64,000 nucleotides of DNA from Actinoalloteichus hoggarensis (GTDB lineage: Bacteria > Actinomycetota > Actinomycetes > Mycobacteriales > Pseudonocardiaceae). Positions within the stretch are counted from its first letter, which is position 1, and each line of letters starts with the position of its first letter. The notes beneath the pieces are model-generated. The model was not told the DNA's origin. It worked only from the letters and a program-made list of their open reading frames with translations, and ran no database searches. This document shows, one piece after another, positions 1 through 9,643 of the stretch. The stretch is from contig NZ_CP022521.1 of NCBI RefSeq assembly GCF_002234535.1, positions 930,001 through 994,000 of the forward strand, read 5' to 3'. Made by a program: the position numbers and the translations under genes.

Positions 1-360
1 CCCGGCGAACTTGCGGGTGTCGAGGACGCCGACATCAGCCATCGCGTCGACATCGCCGAGAGTCTCCCCGCGAAGCTCAACGCGCTGCGTGCGCACGCCA
101 CCCAGGTGCAGGTGTGGCAGGACAACGCGGGCACCGCCGTCTTCGCGCTGTCGAACGGGGTGGCGCAGCCGGTGCTCGACCGTGAGTGCTTCACCCACGC
201 GCTGAGCAGGCCCGGCGGGCGGGTGCCCGCGTCGATCGATCAGGAGCTGCTCGGCGCGGGCATCCAGCCCGAGATCATCGCTCCGCCCGAGGGCCTTGCC
301 GAGATCGCCGCCGCGGACGCCCAGGCGGCGAAGGGCGACGCCGCCGTGCGGGCTCGCTGA
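1..360 (+). CDS. mshB: MshB, mycothiol deacetylase (C-terminal part)
   Basis: Only the last 119 residues are in the window; the 5' end lies to the left. MshB removes the acetyl group from N-acetyl-glucosaminyl-inositol in mycothiol synthesis, a cytosolic Zn-dependent step. The zinc-binding N-terminal half is not visible, so the call rests on the family's typical C-terminal end: a helix ending ALRAHATQV, followed by the strand FALSNGVAQPVLD and a loose acidic tail. The stop overlaps the start of the next gene by one base (TGATG), so the two are probably translationally coupled. The same order, mshB followed by a small membrane protein, occurs in mycobacteria. Confidence 0.85.
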   Translation, partial: PGELAGVEDADISHRVDIAESLPAKLNALRAHATQVQVWQDNAGTAVFALSNGVAQPVLDRECFTHALSRPGGRVPASIDQELLGAGIQPEIIAPPEGLAEIAAADAQAAKGDAAVRAR

Positions 361-737
361 TGCGCGGCTGGGCCGACCGGGTGATCTTCGCGGTGTTGTT
401 GGTCGACGCCGTCGTGATCGCCCTGATCGGCATGTTCTTCCTCCCGCTCTACGTCGGAACCCTCCAGATGCCGGTGACGGCGCTGCTCACCGCGGTGGCG
501 AACCTGTGGCTGGTGCGGGAGGCCGCACGCCTCTCACCCCGGCTTCCCGTGGTGGTGGCCCCGTTGGGCGTGTGGCTCGCGGTCGTGGTGGTGTTCGCCA
601 TGGTCCGGCCCGGCGGCGACGTGGTGCTCGTCGACGACTGGCGATCGTTTCTGCTGTTGGCCGCCGGGTCGCTGCCCGCCGCGATGGCGGTGGGCACGTT
701 GCTGGCCAGGGGCCCGGCCGCCGAGTCGTCTGCTTGA
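360..737 (+). CDS. Small four-helix membrane protein downstream of mshB
   Basis: A 125-residue integral membrane protein of unknown function. Four hydrophobic segments are visible at about residues 8-32, 37-53, 63-82 and 97-115, with few charged residues between them. The ATG shares its A with the mshB stop codon. A protein of this size and layout follows mshB in mycobacteria (Rv1171 position), so it belongs to a conserved but uncharacterised neighbour family. A role near mycothiol metabolism is only suggested by position. Confidence 0.8.
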   Translation: MRGWADRVIFAVLLVDAVVIALIGMFFLPLYVGTLQMPVTALLTAVANLWLVREAARLSPRLPVVVAPLGVWLAVVVVFAMVRPGGDVVLVDDWRSFLLLAAGSLPAAMAVGTLLARGPAAESSA

Positions 738-789
738 GCAGGCTCGAACGCCGCGGCCTGCCGAGGGAGCCGTCGGGTGCGCGACTGAG

Positions 790-815
790 CGGCAGGCCGC
801 ACGGTCGGCCTGCCG
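790..815. terminator. 10-bp hairpin between convergent genes
   Basis: CGGCAGGCCG and CGGCCTGCCG pair perfectly around a six-base loop. It lies 53 bases after the membrane-protein gene, which ends at 737, and before the converging GNAT gene, which ends at 1058. There is no T-run, as is usual in actinobacteria, so it could end transcription from either side. The rest of the 320-base gap shows no gene. Confidence 0.6.
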
Positions 816-1057
816 AGATACCGCAGGCCGGTGGCAGACCGTACGAACTGCTGACCGACCACGCCCCCGCATCCGGTCCAGGGGCCTGCGGGGCTGGAGC
901 ACCGGCTCGGCAGCCGACGAACACGAACCGGGGCCGTCGATTCCGGGCGCGGACCTGTCGAGGTGCGAATTCGCGGCTCGACGAGGCGAACGTCAGCATG
1001 ATCACGCCAGGGCTCGACGGCGCCCGTATGCGGCGCCCCCGACGGCCGAGGCGTTCG

Positions 1058-1870
1058 TCACAACGGGGGAGACCAGTAGCGGTAGCGGTGTGCCGGGACA
1101 CAGCCCAGCGATCGGTACAGCTCGAGGGCGTTGTGGTTGTCGTCGGCCACCTGGAGCACGCAGCGTGCGGCGCCCTTGGCCTGCGCCCAGTCGGCGAGAG
1201 CTGACAGCAGCGCCCTGGCGAGTCCGCGCCGCCGATGCTCGGGCAGGACGACCAGCCGTGCGATGTGCAGCAGCCGCTCGTCTCCAGTGCCGACCACGGC
1301 CCCGCGTACGGCCCCGCGTGCGGTGTCCGATCCCGGTGCGACGCTGAGGCCGAAACCGAGCTCTGCCCCGTGGGTGAGCACGTGCCTGGCCGCCGCGCTC
1401 GGCTCCGCCGAGCCCGCCACCAGCGGCCACCAGTTCCCGGGCGGGGCGGCATGCACCCGATGCCGGGTGGACGGGTCGGTCGACCGAGTGGCATCAAGTC
1501 TCGTCCGCAGGTCACACACCCTGCCGGTGAGCACCGACACCGCAGGCTCGGCCGCCGGGTGCCCGGACCATCGCCAACCCGCCTCCTCGACACGTCGTTC
1601 CTCGGCTGAGGAGACGACCATGGCAACCCTGGGCGCGATGCCCTGCTCGAGGGAGAAGGCGGACACCTCGTCGAGCGCCATGGCCACCGGCATGCCGGGG
1701 TCTCCCACGGCCAGCGTCGAATTCGCCCGAGAAGTGAAGCCCGCCGCCGCCCGAAGCCGCCATTCGCCCAACGGCCGGTCCACCACGGCGGGCCAGGCCT
1801 GGGCGCACAACGACTCCAGACGAACGGCGTCGGACGTGCCACGAGGAGATCCGCTGAGCTGGACGGTCAT
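1058..1870 (-). CDS. GNAT-family N-acetyltransferase
   Basis: A 270-residue cytosolic protein. The C-terminal half is a standard GNAT fold: strand LLHIARLVVLPEHRRRG followed by the acetyl-CoA pyrophosphate loop (RRRGLARAL), then a helix and ALELYRSLG near the end. The N-terminal half looks like a second, degenerate GNAT-like lobe. The substrate cannot be read from sequence. The frame is open to 2002, but the ATG at 1870 (MTVQLSGS) is preferred because the upstream residues are Arg/Pro-rich and unlike coding sequence. Its start faces the ferredoxin gene across about 245 bases. Confidence 0.8.
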   Translation of the reverse strand: MTVQLSGSPRGTSDAVRLESLCAQAWPAVVDRPLGEWRLRAAAGFTSRANSTLAVGDPGMPVAMALDEVSAFSLEQGIAPRVAMVVSSAEERRVEEAGWRWSGHPAAEPAVSVLTGRVCDLRTRLDATRSTDPSTRHRVHAAPPGNWWPLVAGSAEPSAAARHVLTHGAELGFGLSVAPGSDTARGAVRGAVVGTGDERLLHIARLVVLPEHRRRGLARALLSALADWAQAKGAARCVLQVADDNHNALELYRSLGCVPAHRYRYWSPPL

Positions 1871-2114
1871 CCCGAGAGTATGCCAGGGCTGGTCACGCCC
1901 CTTCGACGGCTTTTCCGCCGTACGACGAGGGCGGAGTTCACGGGGTCGATCCGCGCGTGGCGCTGGATCTTGATGCGAGCGCCCCACTCGGAAAACGCTC
2001 AAGGCGTTCCACCAGTCGGAGGGGGCCTGGATGTCGGAGGCGCATCCGAGGGATACTGGAAGAACCGTGCATTGTGCCGCATGGGTGCACCGAGGAACGA
2101 GCAGGAGAGCCGCC

Positions 2115-2435
2115 GTGACTTACACGATCGCCGAGCCGTGCGTCGATGTGCTCGACAAGGCGTGTATCGAGGAATGCCCGGTCGACTGCATCTACGAGGG
2201 TGAACGGATGCTGTACATCCACCCCGACGAGTGCGTCGACTGCGGGGCGTGTGAGCCCGTCTGCCCGGTGGAGGCGATCTACTACGAGGACGACGTCCCG
2301 GACCAGTGGAAGGAGTACACCAAGGCGAACGCCGACTTCTTCGACGAGATCGGCTCGCCGGGTGGCGCCGCCAAGATCGGGAAGATCCACTCGGACGTCC
2401 CGTTGGTCGCGGCGTTGCCTCCGCAGGCGGAATGA
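2115..2435 (+). CDS. fdxA: Seven-iron ferredoxin (FdxA/FdxC type)
   Basis: A 106-residue electron carrier with one [3Fe-4S] and one [4Fe-4S] cluster. Cysteines are spaced as C-x7-C-x3-C-x3-C in the first 25 residues, then [14 protein letters not shown] gives the C-x2-C-x2-C-x3-C second site. The C-terminal half is the acidic extension typical of the actinobacterial and mycobacterial form. The GTG start is chosen over an upstream frame extension (from 2031) because GGAGAG lies at a proper distance and MTYTIAEPC is the family N-terminus. The stop overlaps the dapC start (ATGA), the same pairing seen in mycobacteria. Confidence 0.95.
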   Translation: MTYTIAEPCVDVLDKACIEECPVDCIYEGERMLYIHPDECVDCGACEPVCPVEAIYYEDDVPDQWKEYTKANADFFDEIGSPGGAAKIGKIHSDVPLVAALPPQAE

Positions 2436-3547
2436 CGGGCTCCGCCGTCCGGCGCACCCCGGGCGACCGGCTGCCGGACTTCCCCTGGGACTCGCTGGCC
2501 GAGCACCGCGCTCGAGCCGAGGCCCATCCCGACGGGTTGGTCGACCTGTCGGTCGGCACCCCGGTCGACCCGGTGCCGCCTCGGATCCAGCAGGCGCTGA
2601 ACTCGGTGGCGGACCAGGGCGGCTATCCGACGACGCACGGCACCGCAGCGTTGCGGGAGGCCGTCGTCGGCGGGCTCGCCAGGAGACACGACGTCACCGG
2701 ACTGGACCCACAGGACGTGCTGCCCGTCGTCGGCTCGAAGGAGCTGGTGGCGTGGCTGCCGACCCTGTTGGGTCTGGGCGCGGGCGATCTCGTGGCGATC
2801 CCCGAGCTGTCCTACCCGACCTATGAGGTCGGGGCGAGACTGGCGGGCGCCGAGGTCGTCCGGCTCCGCGACGGCGAGGAGCCGCCCGCAGAAACGGCGC
2901 TGGTCTGGCTGAACTCGCCGTCCAATCCCACCGGACGCGTCTTGGACGTCACGGCGCTGCGGGCCTCGGTGGCCGCCGCGCGGGCGGTGGGGGCCGTGAT
3001 CGCCTCCGACGAGTGTTACCTGGCGCTGGGCTGGGAAGCCGAGCCGCGCTCGGTGCTGCATCGCGAGGTGGGGTCGGACCACACCGGCGTGTTGGCCGTG
3101 CATTCACTGTCCAAGTCGGCGAATCTCGCGGGCTATCGGGCAGGCTTCGTCACCGGAGACCCGGCGCTGATCCGCGGGCTCCTCGCCACGCGCAAACATG
3201 CCGGGATGATGGTGCCGAGACCGGTGCAGGCCGCCGTCACCGCCGCGATGGCCGAGGACGACCACGTCGGGGAACAGCGTCGGCGGTATGCGGCTCGACG
3301 TGAGCTGCTGGCGCCCGCCCTGCGGGATGCGGGCTTCGCGATCGAGCATTCCGAGGCGGGTCTGTATCTGTGGGCGACCAGAGGGGAGGACGTCTGGCGC
3401 TCGGTCGCGTGGTTCGCCGAACGCGGCGTGCTCGTCGCACCCGGCAGCTTCTACGGCCCGTCGGGCGGGGCACATGTCCGGGTAGCTCTCACCGGGACCG
3501 ACGAGCGGATTGCCTCGGCGGTGCACCGACTCCGAGACTCCGCGTGA
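2432..3547 (+). CDS. dapC: DapC, succinyldiaminopimelate aminotransferase
   Basis: A PLP-dependent class I/II aminotransferase of 371 residues. It transfers an amino group from glutamate to N-succinyl-2-amino-6-oxopimelate in lysine and peptidoglycan precursor synthesis. Visible fold type I marks are NSPSNPTGR, the DECY aspartate, [15 protein letters not shown] with the Schiff-base lysine, and a C-terminal arginine region near HVRVALT. The start at 2432 overlaps the ferredoxin stop by four bases, implying coupling. With dapD and dapE nearby, the succinylase pathway is nearly complete in the window. Confidence 0.9.
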   Translation: MTGSAVRRTPGDRLPDFPWDSLAEHRARAEAHPDGLVDLSVGTPVDPVPPRIQQALNSVADQGGYPTTHGTAALREAVVGGLARRHDVTGLDPQDVLPVVGSKELVAWLPTLLGLGAGDLVAIPELSYPTYEVGARLAGAEVVRLRDGEEPPAETALVWLNSPSNPTGRVLDVTALRASVAAARAVGAVIASDECYLALGWEAEPRSVLHREVGSDHTGVLAVHSLSKSANLAGYRAGFVTGDPALIRGLLATRKHAGMMVPRPVQAAVTAAMAEDDHVGEQRRRYAARRELLAPALRDAGFAIEHSEAGLYLWATRGEDVWRSVAWFAERGVLVAPGSFYGPSGGAHVRVALTGTDERIASAVHRLRDSA

Positions 3548-3723
3548 TCTGACCACCGGCACGACCGTCCGCCGTGGGCAGGTCCCCGGGTTTGTCGCGA
3601 CCCGAGCCGGTCGTCGGCGGGTCGGCGATGGACGAACACCGCCGGTGTCCCGCCGGGACGCGGGCCCTCGAACAGCTCGGTGTCCGCGAGACTCGGGCCG
3701 AAGAACAGGGAGGCAGCGCAGCG

Positions 3724-4746
3724 ATGAGCACCGTTCCGGTCGTGGCCGTCACCGTCGGAGATCCGGCGGGTATCGGCCCGGAGATCACCGCCAGAACGCT
3801 CGCCGAACTCGATCGAGACGCCCCCGCTCGTGGGGTGGCCGTCGGAGACCCCTCGGTGCTGCGTCGCGCGCTCGCCGCCTACGGGATGCACGCGGAGGTC
3901 AGGACCGTGACGTCCTGGGACGTCGACCCCGTCGGCCCCGGCGTCGTGCTCTGTTGGGACATCGGCGTGGTCGGGGACCGCGAGGTGCCTTACGGCGAAG
4001 TCTCCCCGTTGGCAGGCCGGGCCGCGTTGCGTTCCATCGAGGTCGCCACCGAGGCCGCGCTGGCGGGTCGGGTCGCCGGAGTGGTCACCGCCCCGATCAA
4101 CAAGGAGGCGATCTGGGCGGCGGGCTCGGAGCACCTCGGCCACACCGAGATGCTCGGAACGCTTACCGGCAGTACCAGGAACAACACGATGTTCGTCGTG
4201 CGGGGCAAGAAGATCTTCTTCACCACCAGACATCTCTCGCTGCGCAAGGCCTTGGACCAGCTGACCGAGGAACGGGTGTTCCACGGAATTCAGGAGGCCC
4301 TGACTGCGCTGCGGGTCTTCGGTCACGACGAGCCGAGGCTCGCGGTGGCCGCGGTCAACCCGCACGGCGGGGAGAACGGGGCGTTCGGCGACGAGGAGAT
4401 CGTGCACATCGGCCCGGCGGTGGAACGCGCCAGGGCCCAGGGCGCGCAGGTCTTCGGACCGGTGCCCGCCGACTCCGTGTTTCACCAGCTCCTGACCGGG
4501 CGTTACGACGGAGTGCTGTCGCAGTACCACGATCAGGGGCACATCCCGGCGAAGACGGTGGACTTCGACGGGACCATCTCGGTCACCGTGGGGCTGCCCA
4601 TCCTGCGCACTTCGGTCGATCACGGCACCGCGTTCGACATCGCGGGCAAGGGGATCGCCGACCACGGCACGATGCGCTCCGCCTTCCTCGCCGCCGCCGA
4701 GTACGCGGGTTACGCGGATCGGATCAGGGCCGAGTACGGCAGTTGA
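3724..4746 (+). CDS. PdxA-family 4-phosphooxy-threonate dehydrogenase
   Basis: A 340-residue NAD-dependent oxidative decarboxylase of the PdxA family. Family marks in order: GDPAGIGPEI at the N-terminus, TAPINKEA, GHTEM, TTRHLSLRKA, NPHGGENGAFGDEE and YHDQGHIPAK. The three histidines that bind the divalent metal in E. coli PdxA all appear to be present. Actinobacteria normally make PLP through PdxS/PdxT, so a PdxA2-type role on 4-phospho-D-threonate or erythronate is as likely as vitamin B6 synthesis. AGGGAGG precedes the ATG at 3724; the frame is open 150 bases further upstream but that part looks non-coding. Confidence 0.85.
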   Translation: MSTVPVVAVTVGDPAGIGPEITARTLAELDRDAPARGVAVGDPSVLRRALAAYGMHAEVRTVTSWDVDPVGPGVVLCWDIGVVGDREVPYGEVSPLAGRAALRSIEVATEAALAGRVAGVVTAPINKEAIWAAGSEHLGHTEMLGTLTGSTRNNTMFVVRGKKIFFTTRHLSLRKALDQLTEERVFHGIQEALTALRVFGHDEPRLAVAAVNPHGGENGAFGDEEIVHIGPAVERARAQGAQVFGPVPADSVFHQLLTGRYDGVLSQYHDQGHIPAKTVDFDGTISVTVGLPILRTSVDHGTAFDIAGKGIADHGTMRSAFLAAAEYAGYADRIRAEYGS

Positions 4747-4971
4747 CCGCCGTGGCGTCTCGTCCCCACGAGGCGTCGGCGACGAATCGAGCGGGGCCCG
4801 TGCCGTCGGGTGGTCGGGCTTGCGCCGGTGACCGGCGAGCGAGCACGGGCGCGGTGCCCCGCGATCTGCCTCGTGCTTCGCGGCCGGCCTCTCATCGGGC
4901 CGCGAGGCCAGCCCGGGCAGCCCAGGACGAGCCGAACGCGAGGCCGTCGATCCGGCCCCGGCCCGCGCTCC

Positions 4972-5001
4972 GGGAACGGGGACGGGGACGGGGACGGGGA
5001 C
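4972..5001. repeat. Hexanucleotide tandem repeat (GGGGAC)n
   Basis: Four perfect GGGGAC units (4978-5001), preceded by a variant GGGAAC unit, lie in the 360-base gap between the convergent pdxA-family gene and dapD. The G-runs could form a quadruplex on the + strand. A short hairpin with GGCCTC/GAGGCC arms (4886-4909) also lies in this gap. No gene is seen in the gap. Confidence 0.8.
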
Positions 5002-5106
5002 GGGCGGATCGGCCCCGTTGGAGCCGGTATCGACGTCCCTCGGCTTCTCGTCCACGCGCGGCCTACGGAGAACGGGCCGGATGCTCCCCGCAGGCCGTGG
5101 CGGTCC

Positions 5107-6111
5107 TCAGTCGTTCGCGTGCAGCGCCGCGTTCAGCTCCACCCCGGTGCCGGTCCTGGGCAGTACCTGGACGGCTCCGGTGGTCGAGTTCCGCCGGAAG
5201 AGCAGCCCCGAACGGCCGGAGAGATCCCGCGCGGCCACGACGACCCCGTCGGGCAGCGTCACCTTCGTGCCCGCCGTGACGTAGAGGCCCGCCTCGACGA
5301 CGCAGTCGTCGCCCAGGGAGATCCCCAGGCCCGCGTTCGCCCCGATCAGACAGCGGCGACCCACCGAGATCGTCTCGCGGCCGCCGCCGGAGAGCGTGCC
5401 CATCACCGAGGCGCCGCCGCCGAGGTCGGAGCCGTCGTCGAGCACCACCCCGGCCGACACACGGCCCTCCACCATCGACGCGCCCAGGGTGCCCGCGTTG
5501 AAGTTGACGAAGCCCTCGTGCATCACGGTCGTGCCCGCCGCCAGGTGCGCGCCGAGGCGAACGCGGTCGGCGTCGCCGATGCGCACGCCGCCGGGCACCA
5601 CGTAGTCGACCATGCGCGGGAACTTGTCCACGCCGTGGACGGTGACGGGGCCGCGCGCCCGCAGCCGAAGTCGGGTGGCCTCGAAATCGTCGACCGGGGC
5701 CGGACCGTGGTTGGTCCACACGACGTTGGCCAGCAGCCCGAAGATGCCGTCGAGGTTCAGCCCGTGCGGCCGCACCAGCCGCGTGGAGAGCAGATGCAGC
5801 CGCAGGTAGACGTCGTGGGCGTCGACGGGCGCGGCGGCCAGCGCGGCGATGGTGGTGCGAACCGCCACGACCTCGACCCCGCGGGCCTCGTCGGTGGCGA
5901 GCAGGGCGGCGCCTGCCTCGCCGAGGGCCGTCGCCGCCTCGGCTCGGTCGAGCCGCACGGTGCCCGCGTCGTCGCCGGTCGTCCCCGTCTTGATCACGGG
6001 ATACCAGGTGTCCAACACCGTTCCGCTCGCGGTGATGGTCGCCAGTCCGATGCCGTGGGCACCGACGTCCTGCTGGTCAGGGTTCTGCGCTGCGGTCGTC
6101 ACGCCCCACAC
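5107..6111 (-). CDS. dapD: DapD, tetrahydrodipicolinate N-succinyltransferase
   Basis: A 334-residue actinobacterial-type DapD that succinylates tetrahydrodipicolinate with succinyl-CoA, the entry to the succinylase branch of lysine synthesis. The N-terminal domain (GIGLATI, LDTWYP) is followed by a left-handed beta-helix built from hexapeptide repeats, about residues 180-290, which includes [15 protein letters not shown] with the likely catalytic glutamate. Start is GTG at 6111, with an alternative GTG at 6102; neither has a strong ribosome site. It lies 41 bases after a lipoprotein gene on the same strand and may be co-transcribed with it. Length and motifs match mycobacterial DapD. Confidence 0.95.
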   Translation of the reverse strand: MWGVTTAAQNPDQQDVGAHGIGLATITASGTVLDTWYPVIKTGTTGDDAGTVRLDRAEAATALGEAGAALLATDEARGVEVVAVRTTIAALAAAPVDAHDVYLRLHLLSTRLVRPHGLNLDGIFGLLANVVWTNHGPAPVDDFEATRLRLRARGPVTVHGVDKFPRMVDYVVPGGVRIGDADRVRLGAHLAAGTTVMHEGFVNFNAGTLGASMVEGRVSAGVVLDDGSDLGGGASVMGTLSGGGRETISVGRRCLIGANAGLGISLGDDCVVEAGLYVTAGTKVTLPDGVVVAARDLSGRSGLLFRRNSTTGAVQVLPRTGTGVELNAALHAND

Positions 6112-6152
6112 GGTATCGCCGATGACGACTGCCGGGACCGGAGCCCCGCCGG

Positions 6153-6902
6153 TCAGGGCATGGCGACCTGGATGGTCGCGCCGACGTCCATCCCCGCCGT
6201 CCGGACGTGGTGGATCGCCGTGATGCAGTCGCTCAGCGCCCGTGTCTCGTCGATCTCGGCGGCCAGGTCGCCGCCGATGTCCCGAGGAACGGTCGTGGGT
6301 GCGGGCGCCTCGCCGTCGGGGTTCGTGCCCCCGCCGCCCGCCGGGGCCTGCGGCGTGTGCTCCGGACCGGAGCGGTCGCTCGGGTCGGGTGCTCCGGGGG
6401 CGGCGGGCAGCTCGGAGTCGTCGGGGAGCTCGGGGATCGGCAGGAAGCCGTCGCCCTGTCCGGCGTCACGTTCGTCCGTGGGCGCGGCGGGAACCTCCGC
6501 GGTGCCCGAGTCCTCCTCGGCGGGCGCGCGTCCCGGGTTCGTCGCGCATCCCATCTCATGGAAGGCGTCGGTGTAGGAACGGACCCGGTCGAACGACTCC
6601 GCCATCCGCTCCGTCTGGTACAGCTCGACCTCGGCGAGGCGAGGCTCCAACTCGTCCACCAGCGCCACATGGGTGTCCAGGAAGTCGCCGCACTGCTGGA
6701 AAGCCTGGTCAGGTCGAAAGACCTGATCACAGGGATCGTCCCGGAAGTCCGTCGTCCGCTCGCAGAACTCCGCGCACACCGCACGCCGATCGAGCAGCGT
6801 CTGACTCGGCCCCTCGGAGGCATCGGAGCCGCCGGAGCACGCGCCCACGAGAAGGAGCAGCGGCAGGATCGGTGCCGGCAGAGTGGTGCGTGATGACCGC
6901 AT
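6153..6902 (-). CDS. Cys-rich secreted lipoprotein of unknown function
   Basis: A 249-residue protein with an N-terminal lipoprotein signal: MRSSRTTL, a Leu/Pro-rich core, then lipobox LVGAC followed by GGSD. The mature N-terminal part has several cysteines ([26 protein letters not shown]) that may form disulfides outside the membrane. The middle is Pro/Glu/Asp-rich and low complexity, and a short conserved-looking C-terminal helix contains [10 protein letters not shown]. The ATG at 6902 is chosen because it gives a proper signal peptide; the open frame to 7028 does not. No family is recognised. It precedes dapD by 41 bases. Confidence 0.75.
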   Translation of the reverse strand: MRSSRTTLPAPILPLLLLVGACSGGSDASEGPSQTLLDRRAVCAEFCERTTDFRDDPCDQVFRPDQAFQQCGDFLDTHVALVDELEPRLAEVELYQTERMAESFDRVRSYTDAFHEMGCATNPGRAPAEEDSGTAEVPAAPTDERDAGQGDGFLPIPELPDDSELPAAPGAPDPSDRSGPEHTPQAPAGGGGTNPDGEAPAPTTVPRDIGGDLAAEIDETRALSDCITAIHHVRTAGMDVGATIQVAMP

Positions 6903-7072
6903 GGTTCGTCGACTCCTCGGCAGGGCGCGGCTGTGATCAGCGGACGGGCTGTGATCAGAAGCTAGCCGTCTGACCGTGCCGACCGCAGCCGGACCCGGAC
7001 AGATCCCCCACTCGGACCAGCGGGGCATGTCGACCGCTGCCCGCGACCACCCGGCCGGTACCGTGCGGTGTC

Positions 7073-8158
7073 GTGACCGTCACCATGCCGTCCCTGGACC
7101 TGACCGCCGACCCGGTCGACCTGACCGCCGCCCTGGTGGACATCCCGAGCGTGTCTCGCGATGAGGCGACCATCGCGAACGCGGTGGAACAGGCCCTGCG
7201 GTCTCAGGCACCGCATCTCGAGGTCGTGCGCAACGGCGACGCCGTGCTCGCCAGGACCCGACTCGCGCGTGCCTCCCGTGTGGTGCTGGCGGGTCATCTG
7301 GACACGGTGCCGATCAACGACAACCTGCCGGTGCGCCGTACCGGCACCGGTGCCGCCGCCGTGCTGCACGGCTGCGGCACGGTGGACATGAAGAGCGGCG
7401 TCGCCGTGATGCTGCATCTCGCCGCCACCGTCGTCGAACCTCGGCACGACCTGACCTTCGTCTTCTACGACTGCGAGGAGATCGACGCCGCCGCCAACGG
7501 CCTCGGTCGCATCGAACGGGAGCTGCCCGACTGGCTGGTCGGCGACCTCGCCGTGGTCTGCGAGCCGTCCAACGCCTCGATCGAGGCGGGCTGCCAGGGG
7601 ACGACGCGCATCGAGGTGCGCACCGAAGGGGTCCGGGCGCACACCGCGCGCGGCTGGATGGGCCGCAACGCCGTCCACGCGGCCGGGGAGGTCCTGCGCA
7701 GGCTGGAGGCCTACGAGCCCAGGACGCCCGAGATCGACGGCTGCCGCTTCCACGAGGGACTCCAGGCGGTCGCCATCAGCGGCGGCGTGGCGGGCAACGT
7801 GGTGCCGGACGCCTGTGTGGTGACGATCAACCACCGGTTCGCGCCGGACCGCACGCCGGAGCAGGCCGTCGCGCACCTGCGGGAGGTCTTCGACGGCTTC
7901 GACGTCACCGTGGTCGACGGCGCGGCGGGCGCGCTGCCCGGTCTGGAGGCGCCCGCCGCGAGCGAGCTGGTGGCGGCGGCGGGCGGCGAGGCGACGGCGA
8001 AGCTCGGCTGGACAGACGTCGCCCGGTTCGCGGCGCTGGGCATGCCCGCGGTCAACTTCGGCCCCGGCGATCCCACGCTGGCCCATACCCGACAGGAGCA
8101 TGTGCGCGCCGCCGACATCACTCGGTGCGCGGGCGTGCTCGGCGACTTCCTGCGCTGA
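7073..8158 (+). CDS. dapE: DapE, succinyl-diaminopimelate desuccinylase
   Basis: A 361-residue M20-family zinc hydrolase that releases succinate from N-succinyl-LL-diaminopimelate. Metal and catalytic residues are visible in [31 protein letters not shown] and, near the C-terminus, THTRQEHV. A dimerisation-type domain follows (about residues 165-280), with [15 protein letters not shown] and [15 protein letters not shown] start at 7073. It is transcribed away from the lipoprotein-dapD unit, leaving a 170-base divergent region that should hold both promoters. The dapD/dapE neighbourhood is conserved in mycobacteria. Confidence 0.93.
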   Translation: MTVTMPSLDLTADPVDLTAALVDIPSVSRDEATIANAVEQALRSQAPHLEVVRNGDAVLARTRLARASRVVLAGHLDTVPINDNLPVRRTGTGAAAVLHGCGTVDMKSGVAVMLHLAATVVEPRHDLTFVFYDCEEIDAAANGLGRIERELPDWLVGDLAVVCEPSNASIEAGCQGTTRIEVRTEGVRAHTARGWMGRNAVHAAGEVLRRLEAYEPRTPEIDGCRFHEGLQAVAISGGVAGNVVPDACVVTINHRFAPDRTPEQAVAHLREVFDGFDVTVVDGAAGALPGLEAPAASELVAAAGGEATAKLGWTDVARFAALGMPAVNFGPGDPTLAHTRQEHVRAADITRCAGVLGDFLR

Positions 8159-8421
8159 ACGGGGGAGCCGCCGCGCCCGCCGAGACTCGTGGAGCGCCCG
8201 GCGCGGCGACGTCTGACGACGGACGGGTCGGCGCCGGTGCCCGCGCCGCCGAGACCACCGGGACACCCGGGGCGTTCGCGGTGGGGCTCCCTGGCCCGGA
8301 GCGACTCGCGATCGGGTGGCGGCACCGGGGCTCTCGGCCGGGGCAAGCCGATTCCGCGCGGCGCGAGGCTCGGCTCGCCGGAAGACGTCCGCGATGATCG
8401 ACAGTGAGAAGGAGGCTCGCG

Positions 8422-8952
8422 GTGCCCGTCGAGTATGAGGCGAAGATCCTCGGCATCGACCCTGCCGAGATGGAACGACGGATTCTGGACAAGGGTGGTC
8501 GGAAGCTCGGCGAACGGTTCATGCGCCGCCACGTCTACGACGTCACTCCCGGGGACCGGTCCAGGTGGATCAGGCTTCGGGACACCGGTGAGGAGATCAC
8601 ACTGGCCGTGAAGCAGATCACCAGCGACGCCGTCGACGGCACCCACGAGACCGAGGTCGGCGTCGACGACTTCGCCGCGACACACGCACTGCTCGACTCA
8701 CTCGGGTTCGTCGCGAAGTCCTACCAGGAGAACCGACGCATCAGCTTCGTCCTCGACGGTGCACAGGTCGAGATCGACACCTGGCCTCGAATCCCCCCGT
8801 ACGCGGAGATCGAGGCCGAGTCGAAGGACGAGGTGATCAGGGTGGCGGGACTGCTCGGCCACACCGAGGACGAGCTGACCGGGGAGAACACCGTCAAGGT
8901 CTACGCGCGCTACGGCATCGACCTCGGGGCCGTCCCCGAACTGCGGTTCTGA
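8422..8952 (+). CDS. CYTH-domain protein (class IV adenylate cyclase-like)
   Basis: A 176-residue CYTH fold (triphosphate tunnel) protein. The defining ExExK signature is at the very N-terminus (VEYEAKI), followed by pairs of basic and acidic residues on strands (RHVYDV, WIRLRDTG, LAVKQI, HETEVGV, EIDTWP, AEIEAES). Such proteins hydrolyse or cyclise triphosphate substrates; which one is not clear here. The GTG at 8422 is chosen over 8404 because GAAGGAGG at 8408-8415 sits six bases before it and lies downstream of the other candidate. It stands alone, about 265 bases after dapE. Confidence 0.85.
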   Translation: MPVEYEAKILGIDPAEMERRILDKGGRKLGERFMRRHVYDVTPGDRSRWIRLRDTGEEITLAVKQITSDAVDGTHETEVGVDDFAATHALLDSLGFVAKSYQENRRISFVLDGAQVEIDTWPRIPPYAEIEAESKDEVIRVAGLLGHTEDELTGENTVKVYARYGIDLGAVPELRF

Positions 8953-9115
8953 TCGCCCGACGGAGCCGACGCCCGATACCCGGACCGTCGTCGTGTCGCC
9001 CGTCGTCGTCTCCCCGCGATGTCCGATGCCGCCTTCCGCGCCGTGCGATCCGCTCCCCGCGCGATGAGGCCCGTCGCACGTCGCCCGTCGCATCGGCCCG
9101 GCCCGAGCGGATCGG

Positions 9116-9643
9116 TCAGCCGCGGTCGGCCTCCGGAGGCAGGTGACAGCCGGTGGCCACGCTCAGCAGCGTGTTGGCGGCGGTGCCGAAGGTGTAGCGG
9201 GCGCCGAAGGAGTCGCGGCCGACGATCTCGTGGTCGTCCACGCGGTCGACGATCACCTCCGGCTCGCCGAAGCCGTACTCGCCGGTGATCTCCGTGACGA
9301 TCTCGACGGCCGTCGACCATTGCGTATCGGGCAGGTTGCCCCGGAAGTGGCGACGATCGAGGCTCCGGCTCTCCCCGCCGACGTGGGGGAAGTCGGCGCA
9401 GCCCGACCGCGTCATGTTCCGATCGTTGACCCACTCCCACGGACCCAGCTCCGCGGAGAGTCGCGTGGTGATGCGTTCCTGCATCTCCTCGTAGCGCTCG
9501 CTGATCTCCTCGATGTCGGGCCTCGCCAGCAGGATCGCACGGTCGTCGTTCACGGTGTCCTCTTCTCTCGTCGCCCCGCCGCAGCCCGCGATCAGGGGCA
9601 CGACGATCAGTGCCGCGGCCCACGACGCGAACCGCCGTCTCAT
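9116..9643 (-). CDS. LppA-family lipoprotein
   Basis: A 175-residue lipoprotein: MRRRFASW, a hydrophobic core and lipobox LIAGC followed by GGAT. The mature part contains SGCADFP and SVATGCHLPP, the cysteine-containing blocks I associate with LppA-type mycobacterial lipoproteins. Its function is unknown in the family; it should be anchored on the outer face of the cytoplasmic membrane. Its ATG overlaps the stop of the DUF1023 hydrolase (ATGA), making it the third gene of a coupled operon that begins at 11666. Confidence 0.8.
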   Translation of the reverse strand: MRRRFASWAAALIVVPLIAGCGGATREEDTVNDDRAILLARPDIEEISERYEEMQERITTRLSAELGPWEWVNDRNMTRSGCADFPHVGGESRSLDRRHFRGNLPDTQWSTAVEIVTEITGEYGFGEPEVIVDRVDDHEIVGRDSFGARYTFGTAANTLLSVATGCHLPPEADRG

